Of a stretch of 64,000 nucleotides of DNA, positions 41,919 to 50,569 are shown in pieces. Numbering within the stretch: the stretch's first letter is position 1; the number at the start of each line of letters is the position of its first letter. The notes below the pieces were generated by a model. That model did not search any database. It was not told where the DNA came from and saw only the letters and a list, made by a program, of their open reading frames with translations. Source of the DNA: Owenweeksia sp964619125 (lineage in GTDB: Bacteria; Bacteroidota; Bacteroidia; Flavobacteriales; Schleiferiaceae). Where the stretch lies: positions 19,748-83,747 of the forward strand of contig CAZUCA010000004.1 of NCBI GenBank assembly GCA_964619125.1. Reading direction: 5' to 3'. Both the position numbers and the translations under genes were made by a program.

Positions 41919-43964
41919 TTATTTTAAAGCCTTGAGATTATCAATAATGGTGGGGGCGAGCTGATTAACTTCAAACTGGCCTACCTCTTCCTCCAGAGTC
42001 ACTATTTTTTGGCCGCTGTTAATATCAAGTATGCAGTTGTGGTAAAGGTGATAACCGTAGTAATCCTGATCGAGTCTGGCCACCATAACCAGGGGGCTGG
42101 CAAGGGCCAGGTGGTCAGCATTATCACTGCCGGCGCTTTCCGGGATCAGACCCCGGTTATTAAAAGCCAACTGGTGATTGGTAATTTCCAGCAGCCGGCT
42201 GCGTTGATTGTAGGCCGCCACGTCAGCGGTTATAAGATTGCGACTCAGAAACATGTTCAACTGGCCGGGCTTCATCTTACGCGCCAGTTTGGTAGCACTG
42301 TTTTCCAGATCCAGCTGGGCAGCCGCCATCATTTCCTGGCTCTCCAGGTTTTCCGGTTCGGCAAGTATTATGTCCGGGCTGATTACATTAATGGACTTAC
42401 CCTGTAAGTCACTCAGTACTTTTTTCCGTTTTAACTCTTTTTCTTCCGCCAGCTCCCTTCTCTCTTCTTTATCAAACCATTCCTTAGAGGCAAAGCGTGG
42501 CTGAAGGGGAGTTGATTCGCTCCACAGCTGCGGTAGCCAGTCCTGGTAAAGGGCCGGACTAATGCCGATAATACTTCCGGCCAGTGCAGTTTTGAGCCCT
42601 GCTTCTTTGTCGACTGCGGCGAAATAGCGGTAGTAAGCAGTGAGAATAGTGGCCAGTTCCCTGAACTCAGTTGATTTTTGGGGTAAAGCCTGGGCCGTTT
42701 CGTAGAGCGATTGCATTGCTGCGGCATAAAAATCATCTTTCCCCATTTGGCGTAGCAGGTAGGCCAGTTGTTGGGCTTCTCCCTCTACCAGGCTGTAGCC
42801 CGAAATTACCCGATCGCCCTGGCCGCTAACGCGGTACATGGCCAGAGCATACAGGCTGCGGGCCTTAGCTTCAAGCAAAAAGCTGTTGCCGGGATACTGC
42901 TGCATCAATTCATTGAGGTTGAAAAGAGCACTTTGGTATTGAAAGTAGATCATTTGCAGCCGGATCAGCTCAAAGCGTGCTAATAGCTGCAACTCAGTAA
43001 AACGGCTTTTATCATTGGACGCGGAATTATCACTGGACGCCAGTTGCTCGCTATACAATTCCCTCAGGGCCCTTTTACGGCGGGCAATATTGGGATGGCT
43101 GTGCGATTCATCCACAAAATTTTCATTTTCTGATAACGGCCTGAGTTCTTGTAGCTGATAAACCGAAGGCTCGGTCTGACTCTTAAGCGGTATAAAGGAA
43201 GGCGTCAGGGACGTGTGGGCGAAGGGTAAATAACTGCGATGCAGGTTACTGAGAGCACTGATCATTGCTTGCGGTCGATAGCTGCTTTTCAGGAAAAGCT
43301 CGGCCCCTTTGATGTCAGCCTCCAGTTCATCGGCCTGACTGCGGTCCCGTAAGCGGGTAAATTCGTCGAAAGGTTTCTCGCGGCCGAAAGAGAAAAAGCC
43401 ATCGTTTTCAGCCTCCTCTCGGTGGCGGAAGGCTTCCAGGCCATGCGACTCCCGGTAGTGAGTGATTTCATGCGCCAGAATAAAGGCAAGCTCATCTTCG
43501 CTTTGCATATGAGCCATCAATCCCAGGTTGACGAATATTTTACCGTCACCACCGGCAAAGGCATTTACCTCCGGATCCTTGGCCAGGTACACCTTTATCC
43601 GGGATTGAAGCCGGGGATCGCCGGCCAGCAAACGGTCTTTAATTTCATTGAGATATATGGTGATAGGATCGCCAAAAATAACCTGCCCACTACTGAGGGT
43701 AAACGAAACATAATGAAGGTAATGTCGCCAGTAACGCTCCATTTGCTTAAGGTCACGGCGACCGTCGCTGACAGAACTAAGACTGTCGACTATACTTTCA
43801 AATTTCTGATCGGCGGTGGTGAGAAATTCATGAGGAATCTGCCCTTCTGCCTGCAGGTACTGATAGCTGCTGAGGTCGTATGGGCCAGCGTGCTGCGCGG
43901 AGAGCGACAACGAAATGCATAGCATAGCCAGCCACCTCAGTCCTCTTAGGTTTGGTTTGGTCAT
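41919..43964 (-). CDS. M48-family zinc metalloprotease with C-terminal repeats
   Basis: A 681-residue exported protease with a signal peptide (residues 1-24, ending LSAQ). The zinc site is LAFILAHEITHYRESHG near 158-174 (HExxH), with the third ligand in the following DELEADIKGAELF glutamate near 209, and the upstream GGDGKIFVNLGLMAHM is typical of M48/Oma1-BepA proteins. The region from about 330 to 450 is helical and could be a TPR-like scaffold, as in BepA, which works in outer-membrane protein quality control. The last 150 residues are unassigned. It is followed by the secreted protein gene 21 bases on. Confidence 0.88.
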   Translation of the reverse strand: MTKPNLRGLRWLAMLCISLSLSAQHAGPYDLSSYQYLQAEGQIPHEFLTTADQKFESIVDSLSSVSDGRRDLKQMERYWRHYLHYVSFTLSSGQVIFGDPITIYLNEIKDRLLAGDPRLQSRIKVYLAKDPEVNAFAGGDGKIFVNLGLMAHMQSEDELAFILAHEITHYRESHGLEAFRHREEAENDGFFSFGREKPFDEFTRLRDRSQADELEADIKGAELFLKSSYRPQAMISALSNLHRSYLPFAHTSLTPSFIPLKSQTEPSVYQLQELRPLSENENFVDESHSHPNIARRKRALRELYSEQLASSDNSASNDKSRFTELQLLARFELIRLQMIYFQYQSALFNLNELMQQYPGNSFLLEAKARSLYALAMYRVSGQGDRVISGYSLVEGEAQQLAYLLRQMGKDDFYAAAMQSLYETAQALPQKSTEFRELATILTAYYRYFAAVDKEAGLKTALAGSIIGISPALYQDWLPQLWSESTPLQPRFASKEWFDKEERRELAEEKELKRKKVLSDLQGKSINVISPDIILAEPENLESQEMMAAAQLDLENSATKLARKMKPGQLNMFLSRNLITADVAAYNQRSRLLEITNHQLAFNNRGLIPESAGSDNADHLALASPLVMVARLDQDYYGYHLYHNCILDINSGQKIVTLEEEVGQFEVNQLAPTIIDNLKALK

Positions 43965-44034
43965 GGTCAGGACTTATTGGTGAAAAAAGTCCTATTAAGA
44001 TAAAAAACAAAGAGCTGATTTGCAAGGGTTGAGT

Positions 44035-44053
44035 CCTGCCCTATAGGGGCAGG
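44035..44053. other. GC-rich hairpin between the S9 and M48 peptidase genes
   Basis: CCTGCCC/GGGCAGG form a 7-base stem around a short TATAG loop, nine bases past the stop of the S9 peptidase gene on the minus strand. There is no T-run in either direction, so it is at best a weak or factor-dependent terminator. Confidence 0.3.
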
Positions 44054-44061
44054 GCCGGCGG

Positions 44062-46182
44062 CTATTCAGTAATATTCTCCCGATCCAGTAAAAAGGCATA
44101 CTCCATGGCTGTCTCCTTATAGGCTTCATAGCGCCCGGAGGCTCCGCCATGGCCGGTTTCCATATTGCAGTAGAGGTACAACGGATTTTGATCAGTCTTG
44201 AGCTCCCGCAGTTTAGCCACCCACTTAGCCGGCTCCCAGTATTGTACCTGGCTGTCATGCAGACCGGTGGTAACCAGCATGGCCGGGTACGCTTTGGCTT
44301 CCACATTGTCGTAGGGCGAATAGCTTTTTATATATTCATAATACTCGGCGTTATTGGGGTTGCCCCACTCGTCATATTCGCCGGTGGTAAGTGGAATACT
44401 CTCGTCGAGCATAGTGCTTACCACGTCTACAAAAGGCACCGCTGCAATTACCCCGTTAAAGAGCTCCGGTTTCATGTTTACCACTGCACCCATCAATAGC
44501 CCGCCGGCGCTGCCCCCCATGGCGTACAGATGCTCGGGGGTGGTGTACTGGCTATTAATCAGTTCTTCAGCACAGCTGATATAATCGCTGAAAGTATTTT
44601 TCTTGTGCAGCATGCGTCCTTGTTCGTACCATTCGCGGCCCAGGTATTGCCCTCCTCTTACATGGGCAATGGCAAATACAAAGCCACGGTCGAGCAGGCT
44701 CAGTCGCACTGATGAAAAGCTGGGGTCGATGGTGTGGCCATAGCTGCCATAGGCATATAGTAGCAGGGGATTGCCCTCTTCTTTGCGCAGCGATTTTTTA
44801 TAGACCAGTGACATGGGCACTTTTTTGCCGTCGGCGGCGGTGGCCCAAATTCGCTCTGACTGGTACAGCTCAGGGTCATGGCCGCCGATAACTTCCAGGC
44901 GTTTCATGAGTTTCTGCTTCCTGCTGGCCATATTGTAATCGTACACTGAAGCCGGGGTGGTGAGAGATGAATAACCATAGCGCAGGATTGGTGTGTCAAA
45001 TTCAGGATTTTGCCCAATGCCAGCGGTGTAGGTCTCTTCCGGAAATTCAATACGATGTTCGGCCTCACCATTCCAGGGCATAATGCGGATGCTGGTCAGG
45101 CCATTACGCCTCTCCTCCGTTACCAGGTAGTCTTTAAAAATTTCGATATTTTCCAGGTAAACCTCCTGACGATGGGGAATCACATCCAGCCAATTTTCCT
45201 TGCCGGTAGCGCCAAGCGGAGTTTTCATCAACTTAAAGTTGGTAGCGCCGTCCTTGTTGGTATAGATGTACCAATGATCTTCAAAGTGGGCCACACTATA
45301 TTCAAGTTCCCTTTCGCGGGGCTGAATTATTTTAAAATCACCCAGTGGATCGCTACAATCAAGGTAGCGGTATTCGTTGCTCAGAGTGCTGCTGCTGCCG
45401 ATGATCAGAAAGCGTCGTGATTTGCTTTTGTACACCACACTCACAAAAGTCTCGTCCTGCTCGTGGTATATTTCCACGTCGTTACGGCTGTCTTCGCCAA
45501 GTTGGTGGCGAAAGATTTTATGGGGGCGCAGGCTGGCATCTTTTACGGTATAGAAAAGGGTCTTATTGTCATTGGCCCAGGCGGCACCACCGGTGGTGTA
45601 CTCCAGGCGGTCGTCCAGAAACTCGCCTGTTTCCAGGTTTTTAAAGCGAATACTGTAAATACGCCGGCTCAGGGTGTCTTCGCCAAAAGCCAGGATTTTG
45701 TTGTCAGGGCTGATGCTAAGGCCAGTCACGTTGTAGTAACTGTGGTCTCTCGCCATTTCATTTACATTGAGCAGAATCTCCTCTTCATTATCGAGGCTCT
45801 CCTTTTTGCGGCAAAAAATGGGGTAGCTTTCACCTTTCTCGTAGCGCAGGTAGTACCAATAATCGTTTTTGAAGTAGGGCACGGATTCATCGTCCTCCTT
45901 TATGCGGCCTTTAATCTCCTTAAAGAGCTTTTCCTGTAGTGGTTCTGTGTGACTCATGGCCTCCTGCCGGTAGCTGTTCTCACTTTCGAGGTATTCGATT
46001 ACCTTGGCATTTTCACGCTCCCTCAACCAGAAATATGGATCCTGGCGGATATCGCCATGAAGTACTAATTCTTTGTCGAACTTTTCGGCGCGGGGAGTTT
46101 CTTTCGTGGTCTTTTCCATATTTTGGCAACTTAATTGGCCTGTAATCATTAATAAGGCCAGTAATCGGAAGGCTACTGTCAT
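44062..46182 (-). CDS. S9 prolyl-oligopeptidase family protein (oligopeptidase B-like), lipoprotein
   Basis: A 706-residue serine peptidase. The N-terminus has a lipobox-like LSCQN with Cys near 19, so it is probably a membrane-anchored envelope enzyme. QDPYFWLRERENAKVIEYLESEN near 45-67 is the classic start of the propeller region in oligopeptidase B. The catalytic domain holds the nucleophile in GGSAGGLLMGAV (Ser near 559), Asp in TTGLHDSQV near 640 and His in ETGHGGASGRY near 677. It should cleave short peptides, with a preference for basic residues in OpdB. ATG 46182 was chosen because a TTG at 46191 lies in the promoter box. Confidence 0.92.
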   Translation of the reverse strand: MTVAFRLLALLMITGQLSCQNMEKTTKETPRAEKFDKELVLHGDIRQDPYFWLRERENAKVIEYLESENSYRQEAMSHTEPLQEKLFKEIKGRIKEDDESVPYFKNDYWYYLRYEKGESYPIFCRKKESLDNEEEILLNVNEMARDHSYYNVTGLSISPDNKILAFGEDTLSRRIYSIRFKNLETGEFLDDRLEYTTGGAAWANDNKTLFYTVKDASLRPHKIFRHQLGEDSRNDVEIYHEQDETFVSVVYKSKSRRFLIIGSSSTLSNEYRYLDCSDPLGDFKIIQPRERELEYSVAHFEDHWYIYTNKDGATNFKLMKTPLGATGKENWLDVIPHRQEVYLENIEIFKDYLVTEERRNGLTSIRIMPWNGEAEHRIEFPEETYTAGIGQNPEFDTPILRYGYSSLTTPASVYDYNMASRKQKLMKRLEVIGGHDPELYQSERIWATAADGKKVPMSLVYKKSLRKEEGNPLLLYAYGSYGHTIDPSFSSVRLSLLDRGFVFAIAHVRGGQYLGREWYEQGRMLHKKNTFSDYISCAEELINSQYTTPEHLYAMGGSAGGLLMGAVVNMKPELFNGVIAAVPFVDVVSTMLDESIPLTTGEYDEWGNPNNAEYYEYIKSYSPYDNVEAKAYPAMLVTTGLHDSQVQYWEPAKWVAKLRELKTDQNPLYLYCNMETGHGGASGRYEAYKETAMEYAFLLDRENITE

Positions 46183-46188
46183 TTTCGG

Positions 46189-46196
46189 CAAATGTA
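46189..46196 (-). promoter_or_regulatory. -7 promoter box of the S9 peptidase gene
   Basis: TACATTTG on the minus strand ends 6 bases before the ATG at 46182, predicting a leader of only a few bases. The divergent SDR gene begins 12 bases away on the other side. Confidence 0.45.
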
Positions 46197-46207
46197 ATTT
46201 TTACAGC

Positions 46208-47095
46208 ATGGAAGATAAACCATATACCCAGGGAATGTTACGCGAGGACGCATTAAAGGGAAAAGTCATAGTCATTACGGGGGGTGGCACCGGCCTCGGC
46301 CGTTCTATGGGTGAATATTTTCTCAGCCTTGGCGCCCGACTGGCTATTTGTGGTCGCCGGGAGGAAGTATTGGCGGCAGCAGCCCGGGAAATGATGGCCA
46401 GCCACGGTGGTGAAGTATTTCATGCCACTTGCGACGTACGTGATTATCCGCAGGTGGAAGCCCTGCGCGACCAGGTATTGCAGCACTACGGCAAGGTGGA
46501 TGTGCTGCTCAACAATGCCGCCGGAAACTTTATCAGTCCTACGGAGCGCCTGTCACCAGGGGCCTTTGATGCCATTATTGACATTGTACTTAAAGGCACT
46601 AAAAACTGCACGCTCGCCTTTGGCAAGCACTGGATTGAAAAAGGGCAGAAGAATAAAGTGGTGCTCAATATTGTAACCACTTATGCGGAGACCGGCTCAG
46701 CCTTTGTAGTGCCATCGGCCATGGCCAAAGCCGGTGTGGCCGCCATGACCAAATCCCTGGCGGTAGAATGGGCCAAATATGGCATTCGTTTTAATGGCAT
46801 TGCGCCGGGGCCATTTCCTACCAAGGGGGCCTGGGAGCGTCTTATGCCCGGTAACTTGTCAGAAAAGCTCAATCTTGAAAAGGAAATTCCGCTGCGCCGG
46901 GCCGGTGAACGGCAGGAACTCGCTAACCTTGCTGCCTACCTGGTGAGTGATTTTGCGGCTTACATGAACGGGGAGATCGTTACCATTGACGCCGGTGAAT
47001 GGCTGCAGGGTGCCGGGCAAATGAATTTTCTGGAGGTAATTCCCGACGAGGGCTGGGATATGATCGGCGAGCTGACCCGCAAGGCCAAAAGCTGA
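46208..47095 (+). CDS. SDR oxidoreductase, 2,4-dienoyl-CoA reductase-like
   Basis: A 295-residue short-chain dehydrogenase/reductase. The NAD(P)H motif TGGGTGLGRSMGEYF is near residues 24-38, with NNAAGNFISPTERLS near 99-113. The catalytic region lacks the usual YxxxK: it has TTYAETGSAFVVPSAMAKAG, with Ser in place of the Tyr and the lysine kept. That serine substitution is characteristic of 2,4-dienoyl-CoA reductases, which work in oxidation of unsaturated fatty acids. I start at ATG 46208; the longer in-frame extension to 46073 would run through the divergent S9 gene. A lipoprotein phosphodiesterase follows two bases after its stop. Confidence 0.87.
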   Translation: MEDKPYTQGMLREDALKGKVIVITGGGTGLGRSMGEYFLSLGARLAICGRREEVLAAAAREMMASHGGEVFHATCDVRDYPQVEALRDQVLQHYGKVDVLLNNAAGNFISPTERLSPGAFDAIIDIVLKGTKNCTLAFGKHWIEKGQKNKVVLNIVTTYAETGSAFVVPSAMAKAGVAAMTKSLAVEWAKYGIRFNGIAPGPFPTKGAWERLMPGNLSEKLNLEKEIPLRRAGERQELANLAAYLVSDFAAYMNGEIVTIDAGEWLQGAGQMNFLEVIPDEGWDMIGELTRKAKS

Positions 47096-47097
47096 TC

Positions 47098-47976
47098 ATG
47101 GCACGACTGTTTGCCCTGTTTATTACAACTCTAATGGCCTGTCAGCAATCAAATCAGCCCATCAGCCAAATTGATTGGCAGGGGCATCGCGGCGCCCGGG
47201 GGGTGTACCCCGAAAACTCGTTACCCGCTTTTAAGTATGCCCTGGAGCAGGGCATGACCACCCTGGAGATGGATGTGGTAATCACCGCCGATTCACAGGT
47301 AGTGGTAAGCCACGAGCCCTTTATGAGTGCGGCTATTTGCCTAAATGCTGCAGGTGGAGAGATTGCCGCCAGTGAGGAGCGCAGCTTCAATATTTTCGGG
47401 ATGACCTATGCCGAGGTACAGCTTTTCGACTGTGGCAGTAAAGGCAATGAACGCTTCCCTGAACAGCAAAAACAGAAAACCTTCAAGCCTATATTGGGGG
47501 AGGTTATCCGTAAAGCCGAGCGGTGGGCAGAGGAGCTTGATCGTGAACCTCCTTACTACAATATCGAGATCAAAAGCCGCCCCGCCTGGGATGCAGAGTA
47601 CCACCCGGTGCCTGCTGTGTATGCTGACCTGGTGATGCGTGAAATTAAAGAGGGCGGGGTGATGGAGCGTAGCATCATTCAGAGTTTTGACTATCGTCCC
47701 CTGCAATACCTGCATCAGCAAGGTGCCGGGGTACATTTGGCTTTATTGGTTGAGGACCGCTTACCGCCGTCTGAACACCTGCTGCGCCTGGGGTTTGTGC
47801 CCGCTATCTACTCTCCTTATTACCTCCTGGTGGATAAAAAACTGGTAGCGCTGTGCCGGAAAGAAGGCATGAAGCTCATTCCCTGGACCGTTAATGACAG
47901 TGCGGCAGCAGATCAGTTGTTGGAGCTGGGTGTGGATGGTATTATTACCGACTACCCGGAGCTAAAAAATCGCTAA
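47098..47976 (+). CDS. glycerophosphodiester phosphodiesterase family lipoprotein
   Basis: A 292-residue GDPD-type enzyme. GHRGARGVYPENSLPAF near residues 28-44 supplies the catalytic HR and NS, LEMDVVITADSQVVVSHEP near 57-75 supplies the E-x-D metal ligands and second histidine, and NIEIKSRP near 160 another metal-binding glutamate. It hydrolyses glycerophosphodiesters to glycerol-3-phosphate and an alcohol. The N-terminal LMACQQSN resembles a lipobox, so it is probably membrane-anchored. ATG 47098 lies two bases after the SDR stop, so the two are in one operon. Confidence 0.93.
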   Translation: MARLFALFITTLMACQQSNQPISQIDWQGHRGARGVYPENSLPAFKYALEQGMTTLEMDVVITADSQVVVSHEPFMSAAICLNAAGGEIAASEERSFNIFGMTYAEVQLFDCGSKGNERFPEQQKQKTFKPILGEVIRKAERWAEELDREPPYYNIEIKSRPAWDAEYHPVPAVYADLVMREIKEGGVMERSIIQSFDYRPLQYLHQQGAGVHLALLVEDRLPPSEHLLRLGFVPAIYSPYYLLVDKKLVALCRKEGMKLIPWTVNDSAAADQLLELGVDGIITDYPELKNR

Positions 47977-47988
47977 CAGGCTGGCCAC

Positions 47989-48267
47989 TCAGGCCTTCAT
48001 CTTTTGCTTGAGCTCTTGAATCAATTTTGCCGCCTCCTCCTTCTCCTGCGCCGTATTACTGATGTTTTGCAACAGGTAACTGAGGAGTGATTCCACGGCC
48101 GGCAGGTTCTCTGGGTGCTTTTTAGCATTGAGGCTTAGGCTGCGGGCCTGATGGATTATAGCTTCCCGTTGTTCAACAGCCGGTAGTTCCCGCAGCTTTT
48201 CATAAAAGCTTTGGTGAGTATGTTCGTTCCAGTATGTATGGCTGTGCCAGTTACTGTCCTGCTTCAC
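47989..48267 (-). CDS. small conserved-looking protein of unknown function
   Basis: A 92-residue protein starting with GTG. The N-terminus is rich in His and Trp (NWHSHTYWNEHTHQSFYEKL) and the rest is mostly helical with a Glu/Lys-rich end (EKEEAAKLIQELKQKMKA). No known family is recognised. It overlaps the end of the TPR lipoprotein gene by 17 bases, which implies co-translation. Its end faces the GDPD gene 12 bases away. The histidine cluster could bind metal; that is a guess. Confidence 0.45.
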   Translation of the reverse strand: MKQDSNWHSHTYWNEHTHQSFYEKLRELPAVEQREAIIHQARSLSLNAKKHPENLPAVESLLSYLLQNISNTAQEKEEAAKLIQELKQKMKA

Positions 48268-49312
48268 TTTCTTTAATCATGGCATTAACGCGGGCCAGGG
48301 CTTCACTGGCCGGCTTAAACACAGGTAATTCTTTTAGGGCGCGGCGATAGTCCTCGCGGGCATTGAGAATATCCCCCGTCATTTCATAGGTGAGTCCGCG
48401 GCCAAAATAGGATTTGTAATCCTGATCGCCTACTTCTATGGCTTTGGTAAAATAGCCCCGTGCTTCCTTAAACTGGCGCCAGGTGGTATTCATATAGCCC
48501 ATGTTGTAATAGGCATCGGCATTGTTGGGGTTGAGCTGGATGGCCTTGCTGTAGCTTTCCAGGGCCCGGTTCGGTTGATCGTTATTCATGTAGTGGATAC
48601 CGAGCTTGTGATAGATATCATCACGGTTGGGATTGATCTCAAGCACCCGCTCAAAATAATAGCGAGCCATGGTATCTCGCTTTTGCAGCAGAGTGGTACC
48701 CATCATGTCGATCGCCGCCAGGTAGTCTTGTTTGAGGTCCATGGCGTTTTGGAAATACTGCAAAGCAGTTGCTGTGTCCTTATAGCGGTCGCGGAGAATG
48801 ATCCCTTTGATAAAATAGGCCTGGGGATCTTTGTTATCAATATCGAGCTGACGGTTTACCAGTTCCAGGGCACGTTCATAATCCTGCACTGTGATCATCA
48901 GTTCGGCCATTTTCATCAGGCATTCGCTGTTGTTGGGATCGAGCTTGAGGCAACGATTCCAGGCATTTCGCGCCTGACGGCTTTGATTTACCGCAAAATA
49001 GTATTCGCCCTGGGCTTCATAAGCAGTGGCCAGGTTGCTGTCGAGCGCCATCGCCTGGTTGATGTCATTCAAAGCTTCCTGCATGCGGTTTATGCCGAGA
49101 TTGTACTTTGCCCTGGCGGCGTACAGGCTTGCGTCATCAGGGTTCTCGTTGATCAGTAAGCTCAGTGAGTCACGACGGCTCACACCCTGATCAGCATTGG
49201 ACTTTTTACCGGTTGCCGTGTCGGGCTGCTTGTCGCTGCTGTCACCAGCCTGATTTTGCTGGCAGGCACTCAATGCTAGCGCGATAATCAAAAAGTAAAT
49301 CAGCTTTTTCAT
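48251..49312 (-). CDS. TPR-repeat lipoprotein
   Basis: A 353-residue lipoprotein: residues 1-18 carry a signal with lipobox ALSACQQ. From about residue 60 to 345 there are some eight or nine 34-residue TPR units, for example YHKLGIHYMNNDQPNRALE, AYYNMGYMNTTWRQFKEARG and YKSYFGRGLTYEMTGDILN. TPR proteins act as scaffolds for multiprotein assemblies; the partner is unknown. ATG 49312 was chosen over an upstream in-frame GTG or ATG near 49360 because that extension runs through the recA terminator hairpin. The downstream small gene overlaps by 17 bases. Confidence 0.9.
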   Translation of the reverse strand: MKKLIYFLIIALALSACQQNQAGDSSDKQPDTATGKKSNADQGVSRRDSLSLLINENPDDASLYAARAKYNLGINRMQEALNDINQAMALDSNLATAYEAQGEYYFAVNQSRQARNAWNRCLKLDPNNSECLMKMAELMITVQDYERALELVNRQLDIDNKDPQAYFIKGIILRDRYKDTATALQYFQNAMDLKQDYLAAIDMMGTTLLQKRDTMARYYFERVLEINPNRDDIYHKLGIHYMNNDQPNRALESYSKAIQLNPNNADAYYNMGYMNTTWRQFKEARGYFTKAIEVGDQDYKSYFGRGLTYEMTGDILNAREDYRRALKELPVFKPASEALARVNAMIKESEAGQ

Positions 49313-49325
49313 GGCTATAAAAACT

Positions 49326-49360
49326 AAAAAAGTCCGTGGCTCGTACACCACGGACTTCAA
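49326..49360 (-). terminator. intrinsic terminator of recA
   Basis: A 10-base perfect stem, AAGTCCGTGG/CCACGGACTT (49330-49339 with 49348-49357), with an 8-base loop, is followed on the minus strand by six T. It lies 20 bases past the recA stop and helps place the start of the TPR gene downstream of it. Confidence 0.88.
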
Positions 49361-49377
49361 ATTTATGATTTCAGGAC

Positions 49378-50379
49378 TTAGGCCCCGGCTTTGATACTTT
49401 CGCGAATCTGGCCTTCGATCTCCTCAGCCAGTTCGGGGTTGTCCAGCAGCAGCTGGCGTACCGCATCACGACCCTGACCCAGCTTGGTGTCGCCATAGCT
49501 AAACCACGAGCCTGATTTTTTTACGATATCGTGATCCACTCCCAGGTCGATGATCTCACCCATTTTGCTGATGCCTTGTCCGTACATAATGTCGAACTCG
49601 GCCTGGCGGAAGGGTGGAGCAACCTTGTTTTTGATCACTTTAACCCGGGCCCGGTTGCCTACCACCTCGTCAGAACTTTTGATCTGTGAGGTGCGGCGGA
49701 TATCCAGACGAACCGAAGCGTAGAACTTCAATGCGTTACCACCGGTGGTGGTTTCAGGGTTGCCGAACATCACCCCGATCTTTTCACGCAGCTGGTTGAT
49801 AAAGATGCAGCAGCAGTGAGTTTTGCTGATAGTACCGGTAAGTTTACGCAGGGCTTGCGACATCAAACGCGCCTGTAGTCCCATTTTGCTGTCACCCATT
49901 TCGCCTTCAATTTCGGCCTTGGGGGTGAGAGCAGCTACCGAGTCAATTACGCAAAGGTCGATGGCACCGGAGCGGATGAGATTGTCAGCAATTTCGAGCG
50001 CTTGCTCGCCATTGTCGGGCTGAGAGATAATCAGTTCTTCGGTGTCTACCCCGAGTTTTTCGGCGTAATAGCGATCAAAGGCGTGCTCGGCATCGATAAA
50101 GGCGGCAATGCCACCGGTTTTTTGTACCTCGGCAATAGCGTGCAGGGTAAGGGTGGTTTTACCGGATGATTCCGGACCGTAGATTTCCACTACCCTACCG
50201 CGGGGATAACCACCCACACCAAGGGCTACGTCGAGACCGATAGAGCCGGTGCTGATAGAGGCCACCTCCTGCACAGCGCTATCGCCCATGCGCATTACGG
50301 CACCCTTGCCGTAGGTTTTATCCATCTTGTCCATCGTTAGTTTAAGCGCTTTCAGTTTGGCGCTTTTATCATCACTCAT
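49378..50379 (-). CDS. recA: recombinase RecA
   Basis: A 333-residue RecA, slightly shorter than E. coli's owing to a short C-terminal tail. It forms filaments on single-stranded DNA for strand exchange and activates SOS. Walker A is GPESSGKTT at 68-76, Walker B VIDSVAAL near 145, and the L2-loop FINQLREKIGVMFGNPETTTGG near 202 is split by my description only. SQPDNGEQALEI near 118 and SGSWFSYGDTKLGQG near 288 are conserved. A TATATTTG box lies 35 bases upstream. No LexA-type operator is recognised. A terminator follows the stop. Confidence 0.98.
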   Translation of the reverse strand: MSDDKSAKLKALKLTMDKMDKTYGKGAVMRMGDSAVQEVASISTGSIGLDVALGVGGYPRGRVVEIYGPESSGKTTLTLHAIAEVQKTGGIAAFIDAEHAFDRYYAEKLGVDTEELIISQPDNGEQALEIADNLIRSGAIDLCVIDSVAALTPKAEIEGEMGDSKMGLQARLMSQALRKLTGTISKTHCCCIFINQLREKIGVMFGNPETTTGGNALKFYASVRLDIRRTSQIKSSDEVVGNRARVKVIKNKVAPPFRQAEFDIMYGQGISKMGEIIDLGVDHDIVKKSGSWFSYGDTKLGQGRDAVRQLLLDNPELAEEIEGQIRESIKAGA

Positions 50380-50413
50380 ATGCTGAATTGTTTTGAATCG
50401 TATTGAAGATTGG

Positions 50414-50421
50414 CAAATATA
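50414..50421 (-). promoter_or_regulatory. -7 promoter box of recA
   Basis: TATATTTG on the minus strand, 34 bases upstream of the recA ATG, matches the Bacteroidota box. No TTTG element at the expected distance is seen. Confidence 0.5.
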
Positions 50422-50569
50422 ATTATTGGTAAGAGCCCGGCGGGGCGATCTTGAAAATTTAAAGATAGCTTTCCGCAGTCATTTGCCCTATTTAATTTCA
50501 GTATTCTTAAATTAAGGGAGTGAAGCCGGGGCCTGCGGGCATCAACCAACCGGGCCAAACCTTAATGCT

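Noticed and set aside
46073..46207. Upstream extension of the SDR gene
   Set aside because: It would translate the reverse strand of the S9 peptidase gene and is not part of the SDR fold.
49313..49360. Upstream start for the TPR lipoprotein
   Set aside because: The extension runs through the recA terminator hairpin and puts extra sequence before the lipoprotein signal.
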